Source: Diploptera punctata
Taxonomy: Eukaryota > Arthropoda > Insecta > Blattodea > Blaberidae
Assembly: GCA_030220185.1 (NCBI GenBank)
Contig: JASPKZ010007297.1
Location: 1,086,001-1,150,000, forward strand
Direction: 5' to 3'
DNA length: 64,000 nt
The notes beneath the pieces were generated by a model. The model was not told the origin of the DNA, made no database searches, and saw only the letters and a list, made by a program, of their open reading frames with translations. Positions 50,753 through 60,235 of the stretch are shown one piece after another. Position 1 is the stretch's first letter; each line of letters opens with the position of its first letter. Made by a program: the position numbers and the translations under genes.

Positions 50753-50845
50753 TATATTTTGAGGTTATTTTAATTATATTATTTTTAGCCTGGACATCTT
50801 ACCTCAATACTAATTAGTATAGGTAAGGTGTCCAAACTAAAAATA
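50753..50845. mobile_element. PLE-end inverted repeat piece
   Basis: TATTATTTTTAGCCTGGACA and TACCTCAATACTAATTAGTA turn into AGGTAAGGTGTCCAAACTAA. This is the CTGACGA subfamily's end without the ribozyme-like core. The SINE dimer split it. Confidence 0.55.
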
Positions 50846-51285
50846 ATATATTCTATCAGTTGTATTATATGGATGTGAAACATGGACTCTTACTTTAAGG
50901 GAAGAAAGGAGATTACGAGTATTTGAGAATAAAGTACTTAGGACAATTTTTGGACTAAAGAGAGATGAACAGACAGGTGAATGGAGAAGACTACATAACA
51001 GTGAACTACATGGTCTTTATAAGAAGTCAGATATAATAAGAACAGTTAAGTCTCATAGACTGCGATGGCAGGACATGTGGCACAAATGGGTAATGAAAGA
51101 TGTGCATGGAAGCTTCTTTTAGGAAAACCAGAGAGAAAACACCCAGTTGGTAGACCAAGAATGAGGTGGGAGAATAACATTAACTATGATTTAAGGGAAG
51201 TAGATTATACAGGGGATGATTGGAAAACATTCGCTTATTCCACTTTGCCATGAACCTATGGGTTCGAGAGTGCCAGTTAGTTTTC
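50846..51285 (+). mobile_element. RTE-like 3' end fragment
   Basis: Reads LYGCETWTLTLREERRLRVF, RDEQTGEWRRLHNSELHGLY, then MAGHVAQMGNERCAWKLLLG, GRPRMRWENNINYDLREVDY, and ends AMNLWVRECQ-like before GCCAGTTAGTTTTC. 5'-truncated copy of the 17848-21030 family, interrupted in frame. Confidence 0.85.
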
Positions 51286-51319
51286 ATCTAAATGGATAGT
51301 GACTTTAGAGACATCCTGT

Positions 51320-52095
51320 ATATGAATTGTAAATTACCTCATAGTGTTACTTCCCAGTGTAATTTTTATTGTAACTCTCCATATACCTCCTCTTTCTCCA
51401 TATCTTCTTCCTGTTTGTTTGTTATAACCCAAAGTTTATAGGCTTTGTTAAAAATTAATTATTCCCCTATAAATATTTGGTTATTATAATTATTAGGGTT
51501 TTTTAGACAGTTTATTTAATATAAATGCACATCTGGTTAACGTGTACCAATCACGTATCAGCACGATAAGTTTCTAAACGCTTCCACGTCAGGTGAAAGC
51601 GACCCACTTAGAAATATATATAAACTTGGGGTTTCAACCCCTAGAAAGACTCGTTGCAGTTGGAGAGATGGCTCTGACCCCCATGTGGCTGTTTGCAGCG
51701 AGCGTCCTCGACTCTGAGGTCTCCTACCAGGGACAAACGTAAGCCGGCGTACTTGTTTATACTTATACATAGAGTAGTATTTGTCTTAGATTTAGATATG
51801 CATACTAAACTCGGTATATAACTTCATATAATATTAAATATAGACATAATTTTGCATCAGCTCTCTTTATAACCTGTGTAAATGATTAACCTCTACTTTT
51901 AATATCTTCCACTTTTCTCTTATTTTTAATTTGTTAAATATATATTTTCGTTTTAGATTTACTTTATTTATGTGACTGCCTTTAATTCCTTAGTTTTTTC
52001 TATCCTTTGCAAAGTTAGGTAAATCCTGACCTTGATTTAATGTTAAGCCCGTCCCATTTGTTGTACTCGACCTATAAAAGTATATTGCTACCACC
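51320..52095. promoter_or_regulatory. Unassigned stretch with promoter-like segment
   Basis: 51560-51740 is richer in GC than its surroundings: AGAAATATATATAAACTTGG (a TATA-box-like site at about 51613) is followed within 35 bp by CAACCCCTAGAAAGACTCGT and a GC-rich stretch ending in GGGACAAACGTAAGC. It could be a retroelement LTR or a displaced promoter; I could not find paired copies. The rest is AT-rich and unrecognised. Confidence 0.25.
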
Positions 52096-52461
52096 AATGC
52101 CTCGTTTCCATTACTACAAATTTGTCCTGCAACATGTTGAGTGACATGTGCCCTTAATTTGTTGAAATGGAAACAGTATGCAACTTGTTGCGGCACAAGT
52201 GCCGGGGACAAAAATGTGCCAAGTGACTGCGTTGGTCAACATGTATCGCAACTTGTGCCACAGGATAATGGAAACAGACTGCAACATGTCCCAAGGACAC
52301 GCGCATGCGCAGTACAGTCTATATTCGCACATTCCTTTCAAACTAGTTGTAGAATATCCATACTTCGCTGTCTTCCAGACGCTGCACTGCGAGTTTAAAT
52401 TCAAACGTGCTCTCTTGTTGTTTGTTATTTTCAGTGGCGTCAGTGCTGTTATTTTTTTGTG

Positions 52462-52690
52462 ATGGAGTGGCCTAAGTGTAAAGTGGAGAAACGTATTGAA
52501 CTATATGAACAGGAGACAGTGCTGTGGAATGTAACAAATTCAAAACACAAGAATTGCAACAATAGAAACGATACCCTGCAATGGATGTCTATCGATATTG
52601 AATGCACTGTTCAAGAAGTTGAAAAGAAATTTCATTCACTGAGGTCTCAATACATGAGAGAAAAAACTAAAAAATTCAAAATTACTTGCT
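52462..52690 (+). pseudogene. Harbinger MADF-domain DNA-binding protein, N-terminal part
   Basis: MEWPKCKVEKRIELYEQETV then LWNVTNSKHKNCNNRNDTLQ, WMSIDIECTVQEVEKKFHSL, RSQYMREKTKK: an MADF domain (LI.LY.....LW....YKN...R...W..I......V..K...LR..Y.RE). The frame runs on to 52779, but beyond about 52680 the DNA belongs to the oppositely placed transposase, so that tail is an artefact. Confidence 0.75.
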
Positions 52691-52884
52691 GTCATTCTAA
52701 CAAAATTCTCGTAACCACTTTGGAGACTCAAGTCTCCCATCAACGAGTTGTAGGCTCCTTCCGAATGTCTTTTCGCTAGAAAACTTCTAATCCACCATCT
52801 TGGTTGTTTTTGCTTTTTTTTTTTTAGAAGTTCATAGTATGTGCCTGCCATTACCACAAAAGCTGAAGTAAATGAGTTGTCCAT
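52638..52884 (-). pseudogene. Harbinger transposase N-terminal fragment
   Basis: In reverse from MDNSFTSAFVVMAGTYYELL, then PRWWIRSFLAKRHSEGAYNS and LMGDLSLQSGYENFVRMTAS, NFEF. RRWW..P.L..R...GAY..L...L......F.NF.RM....F is the N-terminal signature of HARBI1-type nucleases. The DDE part is deleted. Confidence 0.75.
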
Positions 52885-53175
52885 ATCACTCAAATATTTG
52901 AACCTCAAGAAACACTGGATAGCACTGTATCTGATTCACTGTGTAAACTGAAACTGTAGTCTACACTAATGTTGCAGATGCCGCAGGAAATTGGAAACAG
53001 TACAAAAAATGACGCGCAACATGTGCTGGGACATGTTGCGCATCATGTTCCTGCAACTTGTTGGAATGGAAACGAGCCTTAACAGGAGACAGGCATTAAC
53101 ATTGTTGTAATTCATAAAAACATGGAATTGATCTTCTGAAAGTGATAATGATGCCATCTGCTTGTTTGTTTTCAG

Positions 53176-53369
53176 ATAAAATGGTGTTTGGGATGTATTT
53201 GAGTGCTTTCTGTAATGGTCTACACGATGTGATGGGTCCATACAATTTACTTCTCATTGAAATGGAGAAAGATTATCTCAACGACCCAACTATACCACTG
53301 CTCACAATTGTTACCAAAGCAGAAAATCATGCCAGGATGTTTAAGCACCTAAATTCCATAATAAGTCAG
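53176..53369 (+). CDS. TUBGCP4: Gamma-tubulin complex component 4, coding exon 3
   Basis: Acceptor TTTTCAG ends at 53175; donor GTGAGA after 53369. Reads DKMVFGMYLSAFCNGLHDVM, GPYNLLLIEMEKDYLNDPTI, PLLTIVTKAENHARMFKHLN, SIISQ. Matches GCP4 (GIYLRAFC.GLD.VL.PYR..LL.LE.EFL.DP). Part of the GCP N-terminal (GRIP1) domain. Phase 1 in, phase 0 out. Confidence 0.95.
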
Positions 53370-53639
53370 GTGAGAGCACCAACATGTCATGCAACTCCAT
53401 GGTGTGACAAGCCTACAATGACCTAGGCTGCTGGCCTCACATCCATATGTTAATCACAGCAAGTATTACTGAAGGAGGAATGATTTTGTAGGATACTAGT
53501 GTGGTGTCTTTTAAATTAGTATTGGGTTCGATCTTTGGTTTGCCTTGGCTATAACATTTCTTTTCTCAGGGGAACACTGTCACTTCCAAATAAAAACACT
53601 ATATCAGTAGCAGCTTTTCAGGTGAAGTGAGTGGAGTAC

Positions 53640-53925
53640 CACTTCACCTATTTTCTAATTATATAATAGTACATTATATTATTTTTAGTCTGATCATGTT
53701 ACCTCAATATTAATATTGATTTGTTCTTGGACATGTTTCAAAACAATTCTGTTTTATCGTCAGCTTGTCCAGACTCTGACGATAAAACAGAATTGTTTTG
53801 AAACATGTTCAAGAACAAATCAACATTAATATTGAGGTAACATGACCAGACTAAAAATAATATAATTAAAATAACCTCAAAATATCACTTCCTAAAATTA
53901 AATATATAATAGTACAATTATTTTA
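53640..53925. mobile_element. PLE-end inverted repeat, CTGACGA subfamily, full
   Basis: Arms 53672-53768 and 53770-53870 share TATTATTTTTAGTCTG, TTACCTCAATATTAAT and TGATTTGTTCTTGGACATGT. Ends with ATAACCTCAAAATATCACTT. Best copy of this subfamily; relatives at 13022 and 50753. Confidence 0.7.
53776..53812 (+). ncRNA. Hammerhead-ribozyme-like motif, ACATGT stem III
   Basis: CTGACGA 53776-53782; AAAACA (53784-53789) with TGTTTT (53794-53799); GAAA 53800-53803; palindrome ACATGT 53803-53808; T at 53809 (the relative in reverse has C, GTC). All core bases fit; stem I pairing is poor because the inverted turn lies just upstream. Another forward copy is at 55990-56025. Confidence 0.5.
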
Positions 53926-54360
53926 TTATATTATTTATTATTTTACTCTGACAAAAGAATGTCTATTTTATGTCAGCTTCTTACGAACAATGGCTGCCGA
54001 TAGTTCACATTGTGTCCACTAGAGTGTTCCTACCACACTGAACCAGCGATAACCCACTTAATCTCAGTGAACTGAACTAAAATTTGATGGGTTATATCTT
54101 TGACACGTAACAACTTTGGAAAAAATTGTTGCCTTCTCACGGTTGCTATGGTAACTGCAACATCAACAGATATTTAAGGATATCCAGACCATAGAGAACT
54201 GGTTCTAGACTTCTAAAATTCTAACTGGGGGTGAGACATGTGTACGTTTTAGCGAACGTTAGCACTTAAATTGGATCTGTGTTGGATAATAAGGGTGTTT
54301 TTGTTTAGTACGTTGACTCCAATTGGCACCACATTATCTACATTTGATATTTCCCTTTAG
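53926..54360. other. Intron sequence, nothing recognised
   Basis: TUBGCP4 intron 3. AT-rich, one phrase ACCAGCGATAACCCACTT (54042) echoes TTATCGCTG at 31938. No coding or known repeat. Confidence 0.35.
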
Positions 54361-54361
54361 T

Positions 54362-54450
54362 TTAACTCAATGGTGAGCATTTTTGCATAGAATGCCAACG
54401 CTCCTGGGTTCAACCCCCAGTCTGAGCATATATTTTTCTCTTCAAATATA
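54362..54450 (+). repeat. tRNA-like repeat fragment
   Basis: AACTCAATGGTGAGCATTTT, B box GGGTTCAACCCCC and the TTTTTCTCTTCAAATATAAT tail, as in the 302-bp family. Confidence 0.55.
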
Positions 54451-55520
54451 ATCTTCTTCTTCTTCTTCTTCCTTCCAAGTATTAGGCCAAGGCCTGTTAC
54501 GATCCTATAGAAAATTTTCCCTCCAGCGTTTCATAGGACGGCCCAGTGATCTTCATCCTCTTGGTATATAATTATAAACAGCTTTGGGGATCCGATTTGA
54601 ACTCATTCTTTCAATATGGTGTTTCCAATTTAGTTGGTACTGTATATTCCAAAATTGGTGTAGTCTTCAATTCTTTTAAGATATCGGTGTTCGTTTTCCG
54701 ATCCCATCTGGTGTAACCCGCTGTTCTGCGCATGAATCTCATTTCACAAGCCGTTATTCTGCTTTCATGTTGTCTTTTTACTGTCCATGCTTCACTACCA
54801 TAGGTCAACACTGGTCTAGCCAAAGTGTTATATAAACGTAATCTGGTGTTTTTTTGTTATAACTAGTAATTTTTCAGGGATATCCTTTTCATCCCAGATA
54901 GAGAGATAATGTCCAAGATTATAAATTAATGAGTCATTTTAACATCTTACCTCATATTTCATCATTATGACTCATAATGATGAAATATGAGGTAAGATGT
55001 TAAAATGACTCATTAATTTATAATTAAGAACCTCATAATGTGTTTCCCAATTTTAACTTTGAATGTCCAAGATATTTAAATTGATTAGATCTCTCTAAAA
55101 TTTTATTCTGGAGACAGATTTTACTTTGTATGGGGTCCTTCCCATGAAATGCCATAATTTTAGTTTTGTTAATTGATATTTCCATATTAAATTTGGCAGC
55201 TATTTTTTGTAAATTATAAATTGATCGTTGCAAATCATTTTTGGAAAGTGCCAGAAGAGCTAAATCGTCTGCAAAAAGAATAGCATCGAGTTTGAGGTTC
55301 CTATTGATGGGTATATATCCTCGTGTTTATTAATTTAATCATATTTTTAATGAAAAGCACCGGTGAAAGTCCACATCCCTGTCTTACTCCAGTGTTGATC
55401 TTTTCCCAACAAGATAATTTGCCATCTTGTTTAACAGAGATTTCATTATCTTTATAGATGTTGAAAATATTAGTAATATATTGTTATGGAACGTTATCAT
55501 CAGCTAAAATGTCAAATTAT
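54445..55520 (-). mobile_element. RTE-like retrotransposon 3' half, split by a PLE end
   Basis: Begins (3' end) with CTTCTTCTTCTTCTTCC, then in reverse GRPMKR, MARPVLTYGSEAWTVKRQHE, MRRTAGYTRWDRKTNTDILK (54823-54611), and after the PLE-end hairpin NLQKIAAKFNMEISINKTKI, MAFHGKDPIQSKI (55233-55070), LDAILFADDLALLA near 55290-55240 and GVRQGCGLSPVLF-like near 55390-55345. Same family as 38480-39695. Confidence 0.8.
54880..55065. mobile_element. PLE-end inverted repeat inside the RTE copy
   Basis: Short arms around 54970: CATTTTAACATCTTACCTCA with TGAGGTAAGATGTTAAAATG, and ATTAAGAACCTCATAATGTG at the right. GTCCAAGAT recurs on both sides (54910, 55063), the likely target duplication. The ribozyme-like core is lost. 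Confidence 0.65.
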
Positions 55521-55737
55521 CATCAAATATAATTTGTACCTAAATTACTTTGATTTCTTAAAACACAAACAGCATATAACTTCTCGTTACACCAAACTCG
55601 TTTAATGGTACTGCCAAGTCATACAATGTACATTTAAAAAATTTTTGGTTTGAACGATACTCATAGTTATGCAGTAGTGTGACATTACAAAAACATTTTT
55701 GTAATGTAACTTGGGCTTATAACAGGCCTCAAGTTTG

Positions 55738-55895
55738 TTTGTTTTTTTTTCTAAGAACCTTGGCCTCCTACATAACATCTGCCCATTCTTCTCTATTCCT
55801 AGCTTTCTGTCTCCATCTTTTAACCTTCACTTGTCTTAAGTCTTTCTCAACCTTATCCAACCATCTTAGTTTCTGTCTTCCAACCTAACTTCTGA
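55738..55895 (-). mobile_element. Non-LTR retrotransposon 3' end fragment
   Basis: In reverse: VGRQKLRWLDKVEKDLRQVK, RWRQKARNREEWADVM, EAKVLR. The C-terminal tail of a further non-LTR family. A second copy follows at 56410-57020. Confidence 0.7.
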
Positions 55896-55904
55896 ACGTG
55901 ACTT

Positions 55905-56110
55905 TGTTTGGAGGTTCTTCGACCAGCTGGAGGAGGGAGCTGATATCAACATCCAGGGTCCACACATAAAACTCAACAGTCTGGGCAAGCTGACGATGAT
56001 ATAAAAGATTATATTGAAACATGTTCAAACTGAACCAACATTCATTTGAGATAAGATTTTCCCATTCTCACAAAAACTTGATTAAAAGAACCTCAAAATG
56101 TTATTTCCTA
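55905..56110 (+). mobile_element. PLE tail with hammerhead-like motif
   Basis: RFFDQLEEGADINIQGPHIK-like tail at 55915-55980, then CTGACGA (55990-55996), GATATA/TATATT, GAAA (56016-56019), ACATGT (56019-56024), and AACCTCAAAATGTTATTTCC at the end. Only the last part of the ORF is left. Confidence 0.55.
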
Positions 56111-56188
56111 CAATTAGGCCTGTTACACCCATGGAGTTTTTTTATTATCTTTCTGAATCTTATTCCTGTTCACACTTTTTTTTTTCAG

Positions 56189-56283
56189 ATGAAAAGGGAT
56201 AATCTTCGTGGTTGTGAGATATTAGAATTGCTCCACACAGAGATAATACATAATGTGGGTTCTGTGAAAGAAGCTCTGCAAAC
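56189..56283 (+). CDS. TUBGCP4: Gamma-tubulin complex component 4, coding exon 4
   Basis: Acceptor TTTTTTTCAG ends at 56188; donor GTAAGT after 56283. Reads MKRDNLRGCEILELLHTEII, HNVGSVKEALQ, matching GCP4 (IKSQKIHGCQILE..Y...G..PPVRSALE). Phase 0 in, phase 2 out. Confidence 0.93.
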
Positions 56284-56409
56284 GTAAGTATTTCTGATTT
56301 ATTATTTTTTAATAAAATTTACTGTGGGAAGTAACACTATGAGGTAATTTGAACTTTTATAGGAAAAATCACTATGAGGTTTAATTTGAGATTTAAATTA
56401 AAATTCTTT

Positions 56410-57020
56410 AGTGTTCTTCTTCCTATGGCTCTACGGTCCTCTAAGAATGTTGGCCTCGTTCATAACATCTGCCCATTCTTCTCTATTACTAGCTTTCTAT
56501 CTCCGTCTTTTAACACTTTGAGTCTGGCAGTGGTACTAGTACCACTGCTGTGCCGGCAGATTTACAAGGCTGTTTTTCTGAACCAGAAAACACCCCTGTA
56601 AATCTGCCTGCACAGGCATGCCGAGGGATTTAATTTTCTCTGGCTTTAGTGTCATTTAAATGTAGTGGTACTAGTACCACTGCTGTGCCGGTAGATTTAC
56701 AGGGGTGTTTTTCTGAAACAGAAAACACCCCTGTAAATCCGCCTGCACAGGCGTGCCGAGAGATTTAATTTTCTCCGGCTTCAGTGTCATTTAAATGCCA
56801 TGGTACTAGTACCACTGCAGGACTCAAAGTGACATTTCAACCTTCAGTTGTTTTAAGTTTTCCTCAACCTTATCCAACCACCTTAGTTTCTGTCTTCCAA
56901 CCTTTCTTCTTCCTTCCGGTTTCCCTTCTAAAATCTTTCGTACACCTTATTCTTGCTCCATCAGCAATACATGTCCTACCCATTCCAGTCTCTTTCTTGG
57001 GTCATTCCATCTCAAGTGGT
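56410..57020 (-). mobile_element. Non-LTR 3' end fragment split by a palindromic element
   Basis: In reverse from 57010: RLEWVGHVLLMEQE, KILEGKPEGRRKVGRQKLRW, LDKVEENLKQLKV, then the 320-bp insertion, then LKDGDRKLVIEKNGQML and TRPTFLEDR. Same family as 55738-55895. Confidence 0.7.
56513..56832. mobile_element. Palindromic element made of two tandem 145-bp halves
   Basis: Ends CACTTTGAGTCTGGCAGTGG and, reversed, CACTTTGAGTCCTGCAGTGG. The perfect palindrome GTGGTACTAGTACCAC occurs at about 56530-56545 and 56662-56677, and a shorter form at 56801-56815. Between them, CAGATTTACA...TGTAAATCTG hairpins (GGGGTGTTTTCTG with CAGAAAACACCCC). No coding. Class unclear. Confidence 0.6.
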
Positions 57021-57024
57021 CTAG

Positions 57025-57345
57025 TGCCCCACGCTCAACATGTTCAATTTTGCTGGAAACTTGGTGTAGATATGGAACTTCTTTAGAAATGAACCTCTGC
57101 AAAATTTCAAATCATAATATCAAATGTTTGGGAAACTATGACCTTTTATATGGAGGCCTGTTGGAGTATCCATCAAGAAACCGAACAGCATTGAATTTTT
57201 AATTCTTTGTTACTACAAGGCAAATGAAAGTAGGACCTCTTATTTCTATGTCTTGCACAACTTTTCATCCTAAATCCAAAAAAGTCCGATGAAAGGAAGT
57301 CCACTTTAGGAGTTACTAGCATGGATCAAAGTGCCTAACAAAATC
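57025..57345. other. Intron sequence, possibly outer part of the piggyBac-like repeat
   Basis: Unique in the window, except that the boundary with the next repeat cannot be fixed. No frames of note. Confidence 0.3.
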
Positions 57346-58359
57346 TGTCATATCTAATTTTAGTCCTTTTTGGGGCCAAATATATCAAGAACAAAAAACA
57401 AACGGTGACTAATATTTGGTAAATTTGTTAATGGTGATTGAGACAGTGCACTGCCCAAATATCTTTATTCATAGCCACTTACCTAGGATTGTACTAGATC
57501 ATAAATATATGCAGTTGTTAAAAGTGAGCTATGTTCAAGCTCAAATAACGTGAATTATGTCATCTCAAATGTTGTTTTCTTTGGTACCATTAGAAAGAGC
57601 ACATCTTCATCTACTAGAATCAACTTATTTTATTTTTGAGCCCATTCAATTATGGCATTAAAAGTAAGGTGGCAAATATGAAAATCTTAAAAGTGAGTTA
57701 TGTTCAAGCTCAAATAACGTGAATTACGTCATCTCAAATGTTGTTTTCTTTAGTACCATTAGAAAGAGCACACCTTCATCTACTAGAATCAACTTATTTT
57801 ATTTTTGAGCCCCTTCAATTATGGCATTAAAAGTAAGGTGGCAAATATGAAAATCTTAAAAGTGAGCTATATTCAAGCTCAAATAACATGAATTACATCA
57901 TCTCAAATGTTGTTTTCTTTAGTGTCATTAGAAAGAAAGAGCACATCTTCATCTACTAGAATCAACTTATTTCATTTTTGAATCAATTTAATTATGGGAT
58001 GAAAAGTAAGCTTTGAACTTAATGAGATATTGCTTATTGTCCACCACACTGTCAAATAATGCGACTTACTCAAGTGGCGTTTTTATTTTTCACCGCTACC
58101 ACTCACAGTGGCAATGACGGAATATTACGTCAGGGAGTTTCTCGTATGTCCAGACCAAAACTATGTAGCTTGTGGAGGGGTAGAATGGCTTTGTTTTCCA
58201 GACTGTTGTAAGGTATCATGAAACATGTTTTTTCAGTTTTCAATAGTTAATCGTCATGTGTTGTTGGAGTCTGATTAGTTAAATTTCATATTATATCATG
58301 TTGGAATTCATGATGTCAGCTAGGAAAAACAGCATGTTCTAAGATAATCTATCAATTTC

Positions 58360-58860
58360 GATTTAATTGAAAACATTTCTGATTATGAAATGAATGACAG
58401 TGATGTAAGTTTTTTTCATGGGGAATGAAAAAGTGAGCTACTTATTGTAGGAAAACCAGGGGAAAATGCCCAGACCATGAATGAGGTGGGAGAATGACAA
58501 CCATGATTTGAAGGAAGTAGATTATACAGGGAATGATTGGAAAATATTATCTCAGGATAGGGCTGTGTGGAGAGCTTATGAACCTACGGTTATGATGGTG
58601 CCAGTGAGTTAGTTAGTTAATTGGTTAGATGCAAGTTTTTTCAGTGATGTTTCAATAAAAGGATCAACTGACAACGCAAGTAATAATATTAGTGAAGTTG
58701 TAGAGCTGGAAGGGAGATCAGATAGCGATGTTAATAGCATAGGCCTAAATAGTGCAGACATAAGTTCCAGTTGGAATAATAGCTGTTCAGAAGGGCCCAA
58801 ATTTCAATTTATCGGTACGCCTGGGGTTCAGGCACTTGTAAAAATCCAAAAGAGCCTTTA
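58360..58860 (+). pseudogene. piggyBac-type transposase N-terminal fragment
   Basis: Before the RTE insert: IENISDYEMNDSDVSFF. After it: ASFFSDVSIKGSTDNASNNI, SEVVELEGRSDSDVNSIGLN, SSSWNNSCSEGPKFQFIGTP, GVQALVKIQKSL, stop. An acidic, Ser/Asp-rich start and W......P.F.F.GTPGV are what the N-terminus of piggyBac transposases looks like. The catalytic part is deleted. Confidence 0.55.
58432..58617 (+). mobile_element. Short RTE-like 3' end inside the piggyBac fragment
   Basis: LIVGKPGENAQTMNEVGE-like then DLKEVDYTGNDWKILSQDRA, VWRAYEPTV and CCAGTGAGTTAGTTAGTTAA. GATGTAAGTTTTTTTC before and GATGCAAGTTTTTTC after it are the target duplication. Only the last 185 bp of the element. Confidence 0.75.
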
Positions 58861-59574
58861 GAAAGTTTTGAACAGTAAATTTCAAGTGAGCTTGAACATA
58901 GATCACTTTTAACAATTGCATATTTGGCACCTTACTTTTCATGTCATAATTGAATGGGCTCAAAAATAAAATAAGTTGATTCTAGTAGATGAAAATGTGC
59001 TCTTTCTAATGGTACTAAAGAAAACACCATTTGAGATGACATAATTCACGTTATTCGAGCTTGAACATAGCTCACTTTTAAGAATTGCATATTTGGCACC
59101 TTACTTTTCATGCCATAATTGAATGGGCTCAAAAATGGAGTAAGTTGATTCTAGTAGATGAAGATGTGCTCTTTCTGATGGTACTAAAAAAACATTTGAG
59201 ATGACATAATTCACGTTATTTGAGCTTGAACATGGCTCACTTTTAAGATTTTCATATTTGGCACCTTACTTTTCATGCCATAATTGAATGGGCTCAAAAA
59301 TGAAATAAGTTGATTCTAGTAAATGAAGATGTGCTCTTTTTAATGGTACTAAAGAAAACGACATTTGAGATGATGTAATTCACGTTATTTGAGCTTGAAC
59401 ATAGCTCACTTTTAACAATTGCATATGTTTATGATCTAGTATAATCCTAGATAAGTGGATATGAATAAAGATATTTGGGCAGTGCACTGGCTCTACCACC
59501 ATTAATAATTTAACTAAATATTAGTCTCCGTTTGTTTTTTGTTCTTGAGATATTTGGCCCTAAAGAAGGACTAA

Positions 59575-60235
59575 AATCTGCAATAGCTGCACATGCCTGG
59601 TCAGAAAAACATAGAATAGAAACCAAATCAAAATTACTTAAACAACTGGAAAAACCGAAGGAACTCACAATTTGGGAAAAAATGTACATATAAAATAAAG
59701 TGATCCCACAACAGGCCCGGAGGCCCTTGGGGTAGTAGGAGGTTAAGGCTCCCACATTTTCTAGACAATCGGCACTTTATGTCAGTCGGGTTGTCAGCCC
59801 TGCGTGACGGCCGCCTTTACCCCCAGAACAAGCATCTGGTACTCATTTCCGTTAGAGGCTGAGTCGACCCCAGTGCCGCCAGAGGGTTTGGGTCAGTTTA
59901 AAAATCCTGACCCCAACGGGACTTGAACCCTCGACCCTCCGGCTTGTAGCTCAGTGCCTTAACCACTACGCTACATGCAAGAATGAAAACACAACTATGA
60001 ATTTTGAAATACCCAGTTATAAGGAGAGGGGATTGATTTGGAAGTTCGTCGGTCAGCCATCAGATGGCACGGAGGTCAGTCTGCAGGATAGAAGGCCGTT
60101 GGACGTCAGTTGTGAACGTGACACAGCATTGAGAATGTCACAAATGATGTGACGAAACCTAGGTCTGCGAGGAGTTATGAAGTATGAGGTGAGTGAAAGA
60201 AAAAATTAACAATATTAAAAACCTCATAGTGTTAT
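59575..60235 (+). mobile_element. PLE GIY-YIG tail through hammerhead-like motif, split by a SINE-A
   Basis: 59578-59695 reads AIAAHAWSEKHRIETKSKLL, KQLEKPKELTIWEKMYI; after the SINE, KNENTTMNFEIP, YKERGLIWKFVGQPSDGTEV, SLQDRRPLDVSCERDTALRM. The motif follows at 60126-60168 (GCA/TGC stem I, TTGAGAA, GTCACA/TGTGAC, GAAA, ACCTAGGT, C). AAGTATGAGGTGAGTG is at 60180 and ACCTCATAGTGTTATTTCCT at 60221. Confidence 0.8.
59698..59982 (-). repeat. SINE-A inserted in the PLE
   Basis: Reverse copy from AGTGATCCCACAACAGG to the head (ACCACTACGCTAC), which stops short of GGCGTGCCCC, so the head is clipped by some 10 bases. It splits the KMYI/KNEN junction. Confidence 0.85.

Larger units (their letters stand above)
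45907..51318 (-). mobile_element. Mariner-type element with nested insertions
   Basis: Ends GGGTGTCTCTAAAGTCACTA (left) and, reversed, CAGGATGTCTCTAAAGTCAC (right), both followed by TATCCATTT; TA on both sides (45905-45906, 51319-51320). The element's own sequence is 45907-45950, about 46245-46665, 49942-50095 and the last ~30 bp. The rest is a PLE hairpin, an RTE, a SINE-A dimer, a PLE piece and an RTE 3' fragment. It carries a transposase N-terminal half. Confidence 0.75.
52098..53078. mobile_element. PIF/Harbinger element, internally deleted
   Basis: Inverted ends: left GCCTCGTTTCCATTACTACA, right (reversed) GGCTCGTTTCCATTCCAACA. Both sides repeat GCAACATGT/GCAACTTGT-type words (for example 52130, 52181, 52251, 52283; 53016, 53033, 53053). 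Inside are the two usual Harbinger genes, both truncated: an MADF protein (plus) and a transposase start (minus), tail to tail. Target duplication not resolved. Confidence 0.75.
57350..59580. mobile_element. piggyBac relic in long inverted repeats of ~170-bp units
   Basis: Left arm 57350-58010 and right arm 58880-59580 are inverted copies starting ATTTTAGTCCTTTTTGG / AAGAAGGACTAAAAT. Each arm contains three to four tandem units of about 170 bp (AAAAGTGAGCTATGTTCAAG, ATCTCAAATGTTGTTTTCTT, CATCTTCATCTACTAGAATC, AATTATGGCATTAAAAGTAA). The middle holds a transposase fragment and an RTE insertion. Confidence 0.6.

Noticed and set aside
52690..52779. C-terminal part of the MADF open frame
   Set aside because: This DNA encodes the Harbinger transposase start on the other strand; the frame here is a shadow.
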